Assembly (NCBI RefSeq): GCF_021010575.1
Contig: NZ_JAJNAG010000006.1
Location: 61,147 to 125,146 of the forward strand
Length of the DNA stretch: 64,000 nt
From: Limnobaculum eriocheiris
GTDB lineage: Bacteria; Pseudomonadota; Gammaproteobacteria; Enterobacterales; Enterobacteriaceae
Direction of reading: 5' to 3'
Positions 50,129 to 58,868 of this stretch are shown piece after piece. The translations under genes and the position numbers were made by a program. How positions within the stretch are numbered: position 1 is the stretch's first letter; every line of letters begins with the position of its first letter. The notes under the pieces were generated by a model that saw nothing but the letters and a program-made list of their open reading frames with translations, was not told the origin of the DNA and made no database searches.

Positions 50129-50480
50129 TCTATCTCATAAGAGGAAGAAAATAGCATAATATAAATTCGCGGTAGTTTGTGCATAAAAAAATAAAAGGCT
50201 TTATCTATCAATTGCCCAAAAAACGTCAAGCGATCAAAATAACAAATTTAAAATTAAAAATCCTTTTAATTTCAAGTCATAAAGTTTACAGCGTTTTTAG
50301 ATTATTAAATAATAATCTTATCCCCTGAAAGAATAAATCTGTGGATAACTCTGTTGACAATAATTGAAGGGTATATAAATAAAGACTCACAGAGCAATTT
50401 CAAATACAGCTAATAATTCGCAGAAAATGCTGATAATAATTTAATGCCGAAAGATAACATGATTCTCTTTCAGCATTAAT
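50129..50480. other. AT-rich intergenic region after queG
   Basis: 352 bases between convergent genes. The right end holds the hairpin that terminates the three-gene operon (50441-50479). A single exact DnaA-box nonamer (TGTGGATAA, 50340-50348) and a TTGACA hexamer at 50354 occur, but without clustering or an associated ORF. I see no gene. Confidence 0.5.
50441..50479 (-). terminator. Hairpin terminating the coiled-coil operon
   Basis: Arms TTAATGCCGAAAGA and TCTTTCAGCATTAA pair over 14 positions with one G-T wobble, two bases past the stop codon of the serine-rich protein on the - strand. Confidence 0.7.
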
Positions 50481-51905
50481 TTAAAAACTATCGGTGGTAG
50501 TGAATTTACCACCACCGGATGAAGAAGAAGTACTAAAACTTCCGCCACCTGATGAAGATGAGGAACTATATCCTCCACTGCCAGAAGATGAACGGCTGGA
50601 ACTTTCTCGTGACGAAGATGAACTGCTGGAGCTGGATGTAGACCAAAAGCCACCCGAAGAGCTTGAACTGGAGCTGGAACTATTATTGTTGGGTACATAT
50701 TTGACGCTTTTTAATATTTCCAGCAGATGGCGGGAACCAAAATCACCGCTAAAAATTGAAACTAAAATGGTTTCTATTTGATTCATACCAATATCATATT
50801 GGTATTTACTACGATTCAGATCGCTATTAATAAAACTCTGTGCCATAGCATGAATACGATCGTATTCCGTACCTGTTCTTACCCATTCCGGGTAGAGCGT
50901 AGCAATAATATTTTCAAACGAAGCAATACTATTTTTCGTTGCCAGCACTCTTTTCAATAATTCATCATCTAAAGAAGATTCTGTTTTTAAGGTCAATGCA
51001 TTTAATCTATCAAGCGGCAGTGTTTGCATAACCTCGGCAATCTTAGCAGTGACCGATTCAAATAATACCCCGTCGCCAGTGATATTTTTGCGCAACTCGT
51101 CATGCAGCTTTTTAATATTAACGAGGCCTTCATCAAGCACTTGCTCTAATCGGGCCAACTGCTGACTAACCTCGGACAAACCTACATTTTGTGCAGCACC
51201 GGCAATCATCGTATCGCGTTCTGCAGATAGCGCTTCAAGTCGCTGATTCATCGTCAGTTGACGTTTAGCGATTTCCTGTTTCATCGCATGTAGCATATTG
51301 TAATTACGGAAATTACGAGGGAAATCAACCTGGCGAGCCAGCCAGTTATCAAGATTACGGAAAATCCATTTTCCCCGATAATCAGGCTGGCTAAACTTAC
51401 GCTGGATTAAATAATGAAACGAAGGGTTTGAATCATATTCAGCTAACTTGTTACTGGCTTCTTCCTGAACCTGAGAGCTCTGCTCATCAATCGATAAGGC
51501 ATCATTATCAGCCTGGATATATTTATTATTCAGGGAGACAAAGGCAGGATCTTGCGACAGCAGGTCGTCACGACGTTTTTCTAACTCTCCGGCTTCGGCT
51601 GTTAGCTCTTTATACTTCTGCCGATCTTTTTCCGCTTTCTGCTTTAACGCGCTCAGTCGATTATTTAAATCTGCTATCTGGCTCTTCAGTTGATCGATCA
51701 ATTGATTGATCTGACTAAGATCCTGAACGTCAGGACTCTCCAGCAACAGCACTTTAGCCATCTGCTGGTAGATACTCATTAGTTCTCTTTTCAGTTCCAC
51801 AATCTTTTCGCGGCTGAGCATAATATTGGTATTCAGCTCACGAGCTCGTCTTTCCAGCTTAATTTCATGGTCATATATAAGAGCGGATACTTCAGAAGCT
51901 TTCAT
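50481..51905 (-). CDS. Coiled-coil protein with serine/glycine-rich tail
   Basis: 474 residues, no signal peptide or membrane span. Residues about 15-160 form long heptad-rich coiled coils (LKRELMSIYQQMAKVL; LIDQLKSQIADLNNRLSALK). A mixed domain follows (about 160-400, with RGKWIFRNLDNWLARQVDFP). Residues 406-474 are an extreme low-complexity tail of Ser and Gly punctuated by single F, W and Y, ending TTTDSF; such sequence is likely disordered. It starts three bases after the stop of the membrane-protein gene and is the last gene of a three-gene operon. I know no function; a cytoplasmic scaffold is only an inference from the composition. Confidence 0.75.
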   Translation of the reverse strand: MKASEVSALIYDHEIKLERRARELNTNIMLSREKIVELKRELMSIYQQMAKVLLLESPDVQDLSQINQLIDQLKSQIADLNNRLSALKQKAEKDRQKYKELTAEAGELEKRRDDLLSQDPAFVSLNNKYIQADNDALSIDEQSSQVQEEASNKLAEYDSNPSFHYLIQRKFSQPDYRGKWIFRNLDNWLARQVDFPRNFRNYNMLHAMKQEIAKRQLTMNQRLEALSAERDTMIAGAAQNVGLSEVSQQLARLEQVLDEGLVNIKKLHDELRKNITGDGVLFESVTAKIAEVMQTLPLDRLNALTLKTESSLDDELLKRVLATKNSIASFENIIATLYPEWVRTGTEYDRIHAMAQSFINSDLNRSKYQYDIGMNQIETILVSIFSGDFGSRHLLEILKSVKYVPNNNSSSSSSSSSGGFWSTSSSSSSSSSRESSSRSSSGSGGYSSSSSSGGGSFSTSSSSGGGKFTTTDSF

Positions 51906-51908
51906 AAC

Positions 51909-53291
51909 TTACCACTCCATAATGATTTTGCCGTTACTGGAACGAGCATAGTTGAAATCCAGAGAGCCTACCGGTTTTTTACCCGCCAGATTATTTTGAA
52001 TATGACCGTCATCCATCTTATCGTTTCTGACTTTCAAATATTCACTTTGCGGTACCTGCAATCCAAAGGTAGTCACCTGCCGGAGTTTGCCGGTTTCAGA
52101 GTCTGTCAGCCACAGCGGGAAGACTCTCCCTTGCGGAGTCAAGGCTTCAACCACCACATACCAGGTTTTACCACCGCTGTCGTCATAGGTTCTTTCCACG
52201 CCAGACTTTTCACCAACGCGATCAACAATAGTTAAAGTCAGGCTGGTCTGGGCTAACTGCTTCAAATACTCTAACTGTTGCAGCGTCTCTTTAGCTTGCG
52301 TAACCTGAAACAGACTCAGATCGTTCTGAATTGCATCCGCATAGCCTTTAACCGTAGCTTTATCCTGCGGCAACTTAACCAGACTGTTTAATGAGCTAAC
52401 CAGATTATCGGCCTGCAACGCGAGTTTATGAATATCGAGCGCATCCCTGTAGCTGGTTTCCAGTGAAGTGATATCAGCACTGAGCGTTGGCGAGTTATTG
52501 GTGACGGCATAGGTTGCGGTATCAAAAGCTTTGCGAACCGGCTGATATTTTTGATACAGCAGTTCGAAGCTCCTGGCATCGGCAACCTGCTGAATACGTT
52601 TGTCATTATTCACCACTGATTGATAGCGAGTCAGTATATCGCCAAGCGAGCGATCGTCTTTTTCCATCATCTGGTAAATAGCAACCAGATAATCTTTCTG
52701 GTCCAACAGAGCAGGACGAGAAGATTTGCTCAGGTTTAACGTGCGATCAAAAGCAAGCTGCTTCTCACGCAGTTGGACGAAGAGTTTTGCGCCTTCATCT
52801 TTCAAAGATTGCCCTTGCGATGTGGCATAGCGCAAGGGCTTCTGACTCAACGCATCGAATTCACGCTGATAACCGGCGATCTTCTTAACAAGCTGAACTT
52901 CAATTTCTTGCTGTTTAACTATCGAATCTTTTACTGCTCGGGTCATCATATAGCCGGCGCTGAAATAGACGCCCAGCGCAATTAGTGCCGCAATAAACAG
53001 GTAGATAAAAATTCGACGCTTAAGGTAAAGCTTAGCCAGCAGGCGCTGATGCCATGCAGGCTTAATCATCTGAAAACGCAGTCGATCGGAGAACCATTCA
53101 TTCACGCCCTGATCTATCAGTTCGTCCTGAATGTTCATGCCTCTCGACTGGTAATACTCTTTGATTTTTTCGGCGATTTTACGGCGTAATCCAACCGGAT
53201 TAAGCTGTTCTTCTAACGCGATCTGCTGCTGATAGAGGTCATCAATAATCGCCATTGCACCTAACTGATCGCTAAGCTTTACTTCACTCAT
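51909..53291 (-). CDS. Membrane-anchored coiled-coil protein (DUF6384-like)
   Basis: 460 residues. A soluble N-terminal domain of about 90 residues (NPVGLRRKIAEKIKEYYQSRG) precedes a basic KLYLKRR and one transmembrane helix (about 94-115, IFIYLFIAALIALGVYFSAGYM). About 340 residues follow, beginning with a coiled coil and ending in a beta-rich segment (TWYVVVEALTPQGRVFPLWL). The positive-inside rule puts the N-terminus in the cytoplasm and the large C-terminal part in the periplasm. I associate it with DUF6384 from memory, at low certainty. Its ATG overlaps the preceding stop as ATGA, so translation is coupled to the helical partner. Confidence 0.72.
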   Translation of the reverse strand: MSEVKLSDQLGAMAIIDDLYQQQIALEEQLNPVGLRRKIAEKIKEYYQSRGMNIQDELIDQGVNEWFSDRLRFQMIKPAWHQRLLAKLYLKRRIFIYLFIAALIALGVYFSAGYMMTRAVKDSIVKQQEIEVQLVKKIAGYQREFDALSQKPLRYATSQGQSLKDEGAKLFVQLREKQLAFDRTLNLSKSSRPALLDQKDYLVAIYQMMEKDDRSLGDILTRYQSVVNNDKRIQQVADARSFELLYQKYQPVRKAFDTATYAVTNNSPTLSADITSLETSYRDALDIHKLALQADNLVSSLNSLVKLPQDKATVKGYADAIQNDLSLFQVTQAKETLQQLEYLKQLAQTSLTLTIVDRVGEKSGVERTYDDSGGKTWYVVVEALTPQGRVFPLWLTDSETGKLRQVTTFGLQVPQSEYLKVRNDKMDDGHIQNNLAGKKPVGSLDFNYARSSNGKIIMEW

Positions 53292-54439
53292 TCAACGGCA
53301 GCCTTCAACACAATTTCAGAGAAGCGACGTTTTCCGTCTTCTACGATATTTTCCAGCTCTTTCGCATTGTTGGTTGACTCTACCCGCAGCTCTTCAATCA
53401 GCTTATGGCTGGACTCCTGATAACTGGTGATAGCATTAACCAGTGAGCGAATAGATTCTGCTTTAATGGTCGAACCATAGCCTGCACGCAAACCCGCTTC
53501 CAGATGTTTATTACCCGCTTCAGCAATAGTTTCCAGACCTTTATTGATGCCTTCCTTCATTGCTTCCAGCGTTTTGGTACTTTCAGACAGGCCACTTAAT
53601 GATGTCATTGAGGCTGACAGCGCCGTAAATACGATCTCATTAGTGGAGAAAAACACCACACTCTGGCGATAAACACGCTCTTTTACCGATGAGGTTTGCT
53701 GTAAACGAGCAAATACTGCTTCCGCCGAGTTATAAGCCACCAACAGGTTTTCAGTAAGATCTTTCACGATCTGATAGCGCTCATCTTCTTTTTGCATCAC
53801 ACGTAGCGCTTCATCACGGCTCAGTTCTAAACGCGCCAGTTCAGCCGCATCTGTGGTAGTGGCTTTCTCTCTGGCATCGTGAGCAGCCTGAAGCTGGGTT
53901 TTACACTGGTCCAGATTCTTTTCCGCTAATGTCAGTAGTTCCTGAGCATCAATTTGCGCCTGTTTCAGGCCAAAACGGAAATCCTGATAGGCATCTAAAA
54001 TAGTACGTTCACGGCTGATTTGTTCAGATGAGGCTTTTGCAACCTCCATATAGGTTTCTTTGATCTTGTTGAAGCGATCCGGAATTGAGCCTCTGACCAA
54101 AACCATCCAGCCATTCTTAACCCTTTCAGCCAAATCTAATTTACCGTCGTCCAGCCAGGTCACCATATTTTGTGCATCATTACGAATAGAATCGAATGCC
54201 GCCACAATAGTGCCCTGACGGTTAGCAATGTCCATACCCATAATGTTGTCACGCACAATGGCGTTAAAGCTGCTTTGCTGTTGCAGCGTGCGGGCAATGA
54301 CCACTACGCGATTATTATCAAGGTTGGAAATGGCATCCAGCAGCGTCATGACCGGTGCTTCTGGCTCTCCGGCAACAATAATGCCTAATTGTTTAAGTTT
54401 TTGAACCGCGCGGTCAGTATATGAAACAATAGAATTCAT
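53288..54439 (-). CDS. Helical cytoplasmic protein, first gene of a three-gene operon
   Basis: 383 residues, almost entirely alpha-helical with long amphipathic stretches and no signal peptide. The N-terminus SYTDRAVQKLKQLG is followed by VMTLLDAISNLDNNRVVVIARTL; a coiled coil covers about 150-240 and a C-terminal helix ends VEDGKRRFSEIVLKAAVE. Similar proteins in other gammaproteobacteria carry the uninformative label cell surface protein, as far as I recall; nothing in this sequence suggests secretion. AAGGA lies seven bases before ATG. It overlaps the membrane-protein gene by four bases, implying a stoichiometric complex of the three products. Function unknown. Confidence 0.75.
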   Translation of the reverse strand: MNSIVSYTDRAVQKLKQLGIIVAGEPEAPVMTLLDAISNLDNNRVVVIARTLQQQSSFNAIVRDNIMGMDIANRQGTIVAAFDSIRNDAQNMVTWLDDGKLDLAERVKNGWMVLVRGSIPDRFNKIKETYMEVAKASSEQISRERTILDAYQDFRFGLKQAQIDAQELLTLAEKNLDQCKTQLQAAHDAREKATTTDAAELARLELSRDEALRVMQKEDERYQIVKDLTENLLVAYNSAEAVFARLQQTSSVKERVYRQSVVFFSTNEIVFTALSASMTSLSGLSESTKTLEAMKEGINKGLETIAEAGNKHLEAGLRAGYGSTIKAESIRSLVNAITSYQESSHKLIEELRVESTNNAKELENIVEDGKRRFSEIVLKAAVE

Positions 54440-54882
54440 CAGGTTATCCTTGCTTTAGTGCGATATAAGTACGCTAACAGAGTGTGTTTTTATGACTGTT
54501 CCCCGAAGTATCCCTTTCAGTACATTGTCGGAGCTGGTTCTCCAGCACAGTGTCAGCAATCTGATCTGCCGGATGTTATACCATTCCTTAACTGCTATGC
54601 CAATAAAAGAGTAAACACCAAAAATAACAAATTATTTATTAATCATGATGTTATAAATAATTAACTGTAATACCTGTCAAAACACTTTCTGTGGAAAAGC
54701 CTCTCTTTCGATCAATCGATTCACCTCGCATTTTTATACCAGGCTTAATCGCCGGGGGAAGAAAATCGTTCAATTTTTCTCCTTCAGAAAAACCGTTCAA
54801 TATGAAAATCCAACACCCGTCATATATCTAATCTTATGATTTAAAAATTAATTTTTAGCAAGAACGTATAAGGAACGGAAAG
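54440..54882. other. Upstream region of the coiled-coil operon
   Basis: About 440 bases, AT-rich. It must contain the promoter of the three-gene operon on the - strand, but I could not single out one hexamer pair. No gene was recognised. Confidence 0.4.
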
Positions 54883-55111
54883 ATGCCAACAACAAATACG
54901 ATTAAGCTCAAAGATGAAACGACGCTGTATTATAAGGATTGGGGGTTATGGTCAACCGATAGTATTTAACCACGGCTGGCCATTCTCTACTGACGCCTTT
55001 GAAGATCAAATGTTGTTTCTCGCCTTCCATGACTACCCTGTGATAGCTTCTGGTTGCAGGACATGCCCGGCGCATCAATGGTTACGGGAATATATTGCAA
55101 ATTCGGTATGA
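54883..55111 (+). pseudogene. Truncated, frameshifted alpha/beta hydrolase
   Basis: The first frame reads [21 protein letters not shown] and then runs into a stop. The +1 frame continues [19 protein letters not shown] then [15 protein letters not shown]. Together they are the N-terminal 60 residues of a chloroperoxidase/arylesterase-like hydrolase, with the oxyanion-loop HGWP. A run of five G where four would keep the frame (near 54941-54947) explains the shift. The catalytic serine, aspartate and histidine regions are absent: the sequence loses similarity after VIA. A ribosome-binding site (AAGGAACGG) remains upstream. Confidence 0.75.
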
Positions 55112-55173
55112 CAAAACATCACAAAGCATTGTTGTATGAGCAATAAAATTTGAGGATTGTACGAAGAAGAATC

Positions 55174-55249
<76 letters not shown>

Positions 55250-55285
55250 ATTAGAGAGGTAAATCTTATACTGTTATCTGAAATT

Positions 55286-55361
<76 letters not shown>

Positions 55362-55828
55362 ATCTCAATGCAGATAACCCCTTACGCAAGGTAACTTGTT
55401 GTTATAACACTATGATTATAAAAACAAAATAACTTCACCCTGCGTTTGGATGCGCTGCATTATGTACTAAACTCATAACGCTGGCAAGACTTTTAACGAA
55501 AAATTTTACTGGTCAAAATAACCGCAAAGCCCACTGTAGCAACCAATACAGACGATTTTTTCATCAATTGGTCAAAATCGATCCATAGGGATTGTCTGAG
55601 TTTGGGTATCGTTTTTCCTGACTATTACAGAATAGACCAAAAGCGTCATTGCATCACTTTGTACTGTAAGCAGTAAAACAAGATATCGCTTCTTATGAGC
55701 AAAATCAGAAAGTATCGGCGTTATTAAAGATATTCGCCCTCGGCCAACAGCAAGTTGAAGCCGATCGGTTAACACCTATAGAAACGGCAATTCAACGTTT
55801 AAAAAGTAGAAAAATTAACAAAAAAATT
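55362..55828. other. Enlarged tRNA-Gly spacer with a coding relic
   Basis: 467 bases separate two tRNA-Gly genes that are normally a few tens of bases apart. On the + strand the stretch at about 55681-55812 reads AVKQDIASYEQNQK then IFALGQQQVEADRLTPIET and AIQRLKSRK, which looks like the C-terminal end of a small helical protein, possibly an antitoxin-like one. It has no start codon with a ribosome-binding site and its frame runs into the tRNA. The rest shows nothing I recognise. Confidence 0.5.
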
Positions 55829-55904
<76 letters not shown>

Positions 55905-55951
55905 ATTTGGAAGGCTGCACGTTATACAAATAACAACGTGACAGGGAGCGC

Positions 55952-55979
55952 ATTATACGAAAACTAATGCGCCCCGCAA
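55952..55979 (-). promoter_or_regulatory. Stable-RNA promoter of the tRNA-Gly genes
   Basis: On the - strand TTGCGG (55974-55979) and TATAAT (55952-55957) with a 16-base spacer are followed by a GC-rich discriminator GCGCTCCC, typical of stringently controlled tRNA promoters. Confidence 0.8.
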
Positions 55980-56075
55980 GCCCTGTTATCGAAAAAACTG
56001 CACATTCTTTTCCATCTGCTTATTAAAAAGACAAACCGCCGCAATAAGCAGCGGGCATTCGCTTTTCAGCCAGCC

Positions 56076-56621
56076 TTACAGCTTAATAAAGTTCTCACGG
56101 TAATAAGCCAACTCGGCAATGGAATCACGAATATCGTCCAACGCCTGATGAGTACTCTGCTTGGTAATACCGGCCAATACTTCCGGTTTCCAGCGGCGTG
56201 CCAGCTCTTTCAACGTGCTGACATCCAGATAACGATAATGGAAATAGCGCTCCAGTTCCGGCATATAGCGATAAAGGAAGCGGCGATCCTGACCGATACT
56301 GTTACCACAAATAGGCGAACATCCCTGAGGCACCCACTGTTGTAAAAACTCAATGGTTTTTTGCTCGGCCGCCTGTTCATCAAAGATACTTTGTTTAACC
56401 CGTGTCACCAGCCCGCTTGCAGTATGGGTAGTGGTATTCCACTCATCCATCAGCGACATATGTTCATCCGTTTGATGAATCGCGAAAACCGGCCCTTCAG
56501 CCAGAATATTCAGATTAGCATCCGTCACTATAGTGGCGATTTCGATGATGCGATTGATTTCAGGATCTAAACCGGTCATTTCCAGATCGATCCAAATCAG
56601 GTTATTCTCATTCCCGGACAT
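56076..56621 (-). CDS. orn: Oligoribonuclease
   Basis: DEDDh 3'-5' exoribonuclease that degrades two- to five-nucleotide RNAs and pGpG; essential in E. coli. It has 181 residues, as in E. coli. The catalytic residues are visible in [12 protein letters not shown] (Exo I), [10 protein letters not shown] (Exo II) and [11 protein letters not shown] (Exo III with the catalytic histidine). It is divergent from rsgA; the 90 bases between their starts must hold both promoters. The tRNA-Gly genes follow downstream. Confidence 0.98.
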   Translation of the reverse strand: MSGNENNLIWIDLEMTGLDPEINRIIEIATIVTDANLNILAEGPVFAIHQTDEHMSLMDEWNTTTHTASGLVTRVKQSIFDEQAAEQKTIEFLQQWVPQGCSPICGNSIGQDRRFLYRYMPELERYFHYRYLDVSTLKELARRWKPEVLAGITKQSTHQALDDIRDSIAELAYYRENFIKL

Positions 56622-56711
56622 GATGTTTCCTGCGTGTTTAACTGAACATCAGTGTATCATAGCCGTTTGAGGCGTTTCCGGCGACTGTCACTGCTGCTAA
56701 AAGGTATTTTT

Positions 56712-57755
56712 GTGAGTAAGAATAAACTGTCTAAAGGCCAACAACGACGCGTTGCTGCTAACCATCAGCGACGTTTACAGACAACAAATCAAAAGCCAAA
56801 GCCTGACGATTCACTGTTTGGCGAGCCTCAGGAAGGCATCGTCATTAGCCGTTTTGGTAAGCACGCCGATGTTGAAGCTCCGGATGCCAGCCTGCACCGC
56901 TGTAATATACGCCGCACCATTGGCTCACTGGTCACCGGCGATCGGGTGGTGTGGCGGGCGGCCATCACCGCTCAGGCAAAAGGCATTATAGAAGCGGTAC
57001 ACGACCGTGTTTCGGTCCTGACCCGGCCCGATTTTTATGATGGCATAAAACCCATCGCTGCCAATATCGACCAAATTATTATCGTCTCTGCAATATTGCC
57101 AGAGCTTTCCCTGAATATTATCGATCGCTATCTGGTGGCTTGCGAAACCCTGTCAGTTGAACCCATCATTGTATTGAACAAAGTCGATTTGCTGGATGAA
57201 GAAGGTCGAGAGTTTATCGACCAAACCATGCAAATTTATCAGCATATTGGCTATACCGTACTGCAAGTTTCCAGCTATACCGGTGAGGGCATGGCAGAGT
57301 TAAAATCTCACCTTGACCACCACATTAGCATTTTTGCCGGTCAGTCCGGTGTGGGCAAATCCAGCCTGCTGAACGCCCTGCTGCCTGCCGATGAAGCCAA
57401 TATTCATGTGGGTGAAGTATCAGATAACTCCGGACTTGGCCAGCATACCACTACCGCATCTCGCCTGTATCACCTGCCTGATGGCGGTGACATTATTGAT
57501 TCTCCGGGAGTGCGCGAATTTGGGCTCTGGCATCTGGAACCAGAACAGGTGACAGAAGGCTATGTTGAGTTCCGCGACTATCTGGGCCACTGCAAGTTTC
57601 GCGACTGCAAACATATTGACGATCCCGGTTGCGCCATCCGCGAAGCCGTTGAGCAGGGAAAAATTACCGAAGAACGCTATGATAACTATCTGAAAATTCT
57701 CGATAGTATGGCAGACGTAAAAGTTCGTAAAAACACATTAGAAACCAAAGATTAA
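56712..57755 (+). CDS. rsgA: Small ribosomal subunit biogenesis GTPase RsgA
   Basis: Circularly permuted GTPase that checks late maturation of the 30S subunit. It has 347 residues. An N-terminal basic tail [20 protein letters not shown] is followed by an OB domain, then motifs in permuted order: G4 NKVDLLD, G1 [16 protein letters not shown]3 DSPGVREF. The zinc finger [14 protein letters not shown] closes it. The start is GTG at 56712, matching E. coli VSKNKL, with AAAGG upstream; the frame is open further upstream without similarity. psd lies about 200 bases downstream. Confidence 0.97.
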   Translation: MSKNKLSKGQQRRVAANHQRRLQTTNQKPKPDDSLFGEPQEGIVISRFGKHADVEAPDASLHRCNIRRTIGSLVTGDRVVWRAAITAQAKGIIEAVHDRVSVLTRPDFYDGIKPIAANIDQIIIVSAILPELSLNIIDRYLVACETLSVEPIIVLNKVDLLDEEGREFIDQTMQIYQHIGYTVLQVSSYTGEGMAELKSHLDHHISIFAGQSGVGKSSLLNALLPADEANIHVGEVSDNSGLGQHTTTASRLYHLPDGGDIIDSPGVREFGLWHLEPEQVTEGYVEFRDYLGHCKFRDCKHIDDPGCAIREAVEQGKITEERYDNYLKILDSMADVKVRKNTLETKD

Positions 57756-57956
57756 TGGCATATTATTCCCGGAGTCTGACTATTTACAGAATCCGGGAAT
57801 GTATCACCTGAAACATTGCCAGTTAGCTGTGGTCATAATCAGGATGAAAAACAATTAATAGCGGTATGCGGCAGGTGAATGACTTTATATTTCAGCCCCG
57901 CTACAATGCGCAACTTTGATTTAACAGCCAGACAGATAACGCAAAGAGGATACCCC

Positions 57957-58823
57957 GTGCTGGATCGTATAAAAGTACAGTTACAATATTTACTCCCCAA
58001 GCAAGGGCTTACTCAACTGGCGGGTTGGGGAGCCAGTAAACAGGCAGGATGGCTGACCCGTCTGGTAGTAAAAGGATTTGCCAAATATTACCGCGTGGAC
58101 ATGCAGGAGGCTCAACAGCCGGATCCTGAATCCTATGCCACATTTAATGATTTCTTCGTTCGTCCGCTGAAAGAGGGTGCCCGCCCTATCGTTGAAGGCG
58201 AACGCCAGCTGGCGCTGCCTGCCGATGGAGCCATCAGCCAGTTAGGCCCAATTACTGAAGGCAAATTACTTCAGGCCAAAGGCCATGACTATACGCTGGA
58301 AGCCCTGCTGGCCTGCAATATGTCGATGGTAGAAAAATTCCGTAATGGCCAATTTGCCACTATCTATCTTTCTCCTCGCGACTACCATCGGGTACATATG
58401 CCATGCAACGGCGTGCTGCATGAAATGCTGTACGTTCCTGGCGATCTGTTCTCGGTAAATCCACTAACCGCAGAAAATGTTCCTAATCTGTTTGCCCGTA
58501 ATGAACGGGTCATTTGCCTGTTTGATACGGATTTCGGTCCGATGGTACAAATTCTGGTTGGTGCCACCATTGTTGGCAGCATTGAAACCGTATGGGCAGG
58601 TACCATTACTCCGCCTCGTCAGGGAGTACTGCAACGCTGGACTTACCCAATCGAAGGCGAAGGTGCGGTTATACTGAAAAAAGGCGATGAAATGGGCCGA
58701 TTTAAATTAGGCTCTACGGTCATTAACCTGTTTACTGAAAACAGCATCACTTTTTCACCGGCTCTTCAGTGCAAAACGCCGACCCGAATGGGAGAGTTGT
58801 TTGCGGAAGCCCGTGAACAATAA
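57957..58823 (+). CDS. psd: Phosphatidylserine decarboxylase proenzyme
   Basis: Inner-membrane enzyme that makes phosphatidylethanolamine and uses a pyruvoyl group formed by self-cleavage. It has 288 residues. The cleavage motif [11 protein letters not shown] places the serine at residue 253; [21 protein letters not shown] and [10 protein letters not shown] are conserved. I chose GTG at 57957 ([14 protein letters not shown]), since AGAGGA lies six bases upstream and E. coli starts there; the longer frame has no similarity upstream. It is shorter at the C-terminus than E. coli (322), lacking the variable acidic tail. mscM follows after 45 bases. Confidence 0.97.
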   Translation: MLDRIKVQLQYLLPKQGLTQLAGWGASKQAGWLTRLVVKGFAKYYRVDMQEAQQPDPESYATFNDFFVRPLKEGARPIVEGERQLALPADGAISQLGPITEGKLLQAKGHDYTLEALLACNMSMVEKFRNGQFATIYLSPRDYHRVHMPCNGVLHEMLYVPGDLFSVNPLTAENVPNLFARNERVICLFDTDFGPMVQILVGATIVGSIETVWAGTITPPRQGVLQRWTYPIEGEGAVILKKGDEMGRFKLGSTVINLFTENSITFSPALQCKTPTRMGELFAEAREQ

Positions 58824-58868
58824 AGGTGAACTTCACTGGCCTCTGTAACTTAATCAATAGCTGAGTAA

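Noticed and set aside
50340-50359. DnaA box TGTGGATAA with a nearby TTGACA
   Set aside because: A single box with no cluster, no AT-rich unwinding region with further repeats and no origin-linked genes. Chance occurrence in AT-rich DNA is likely.
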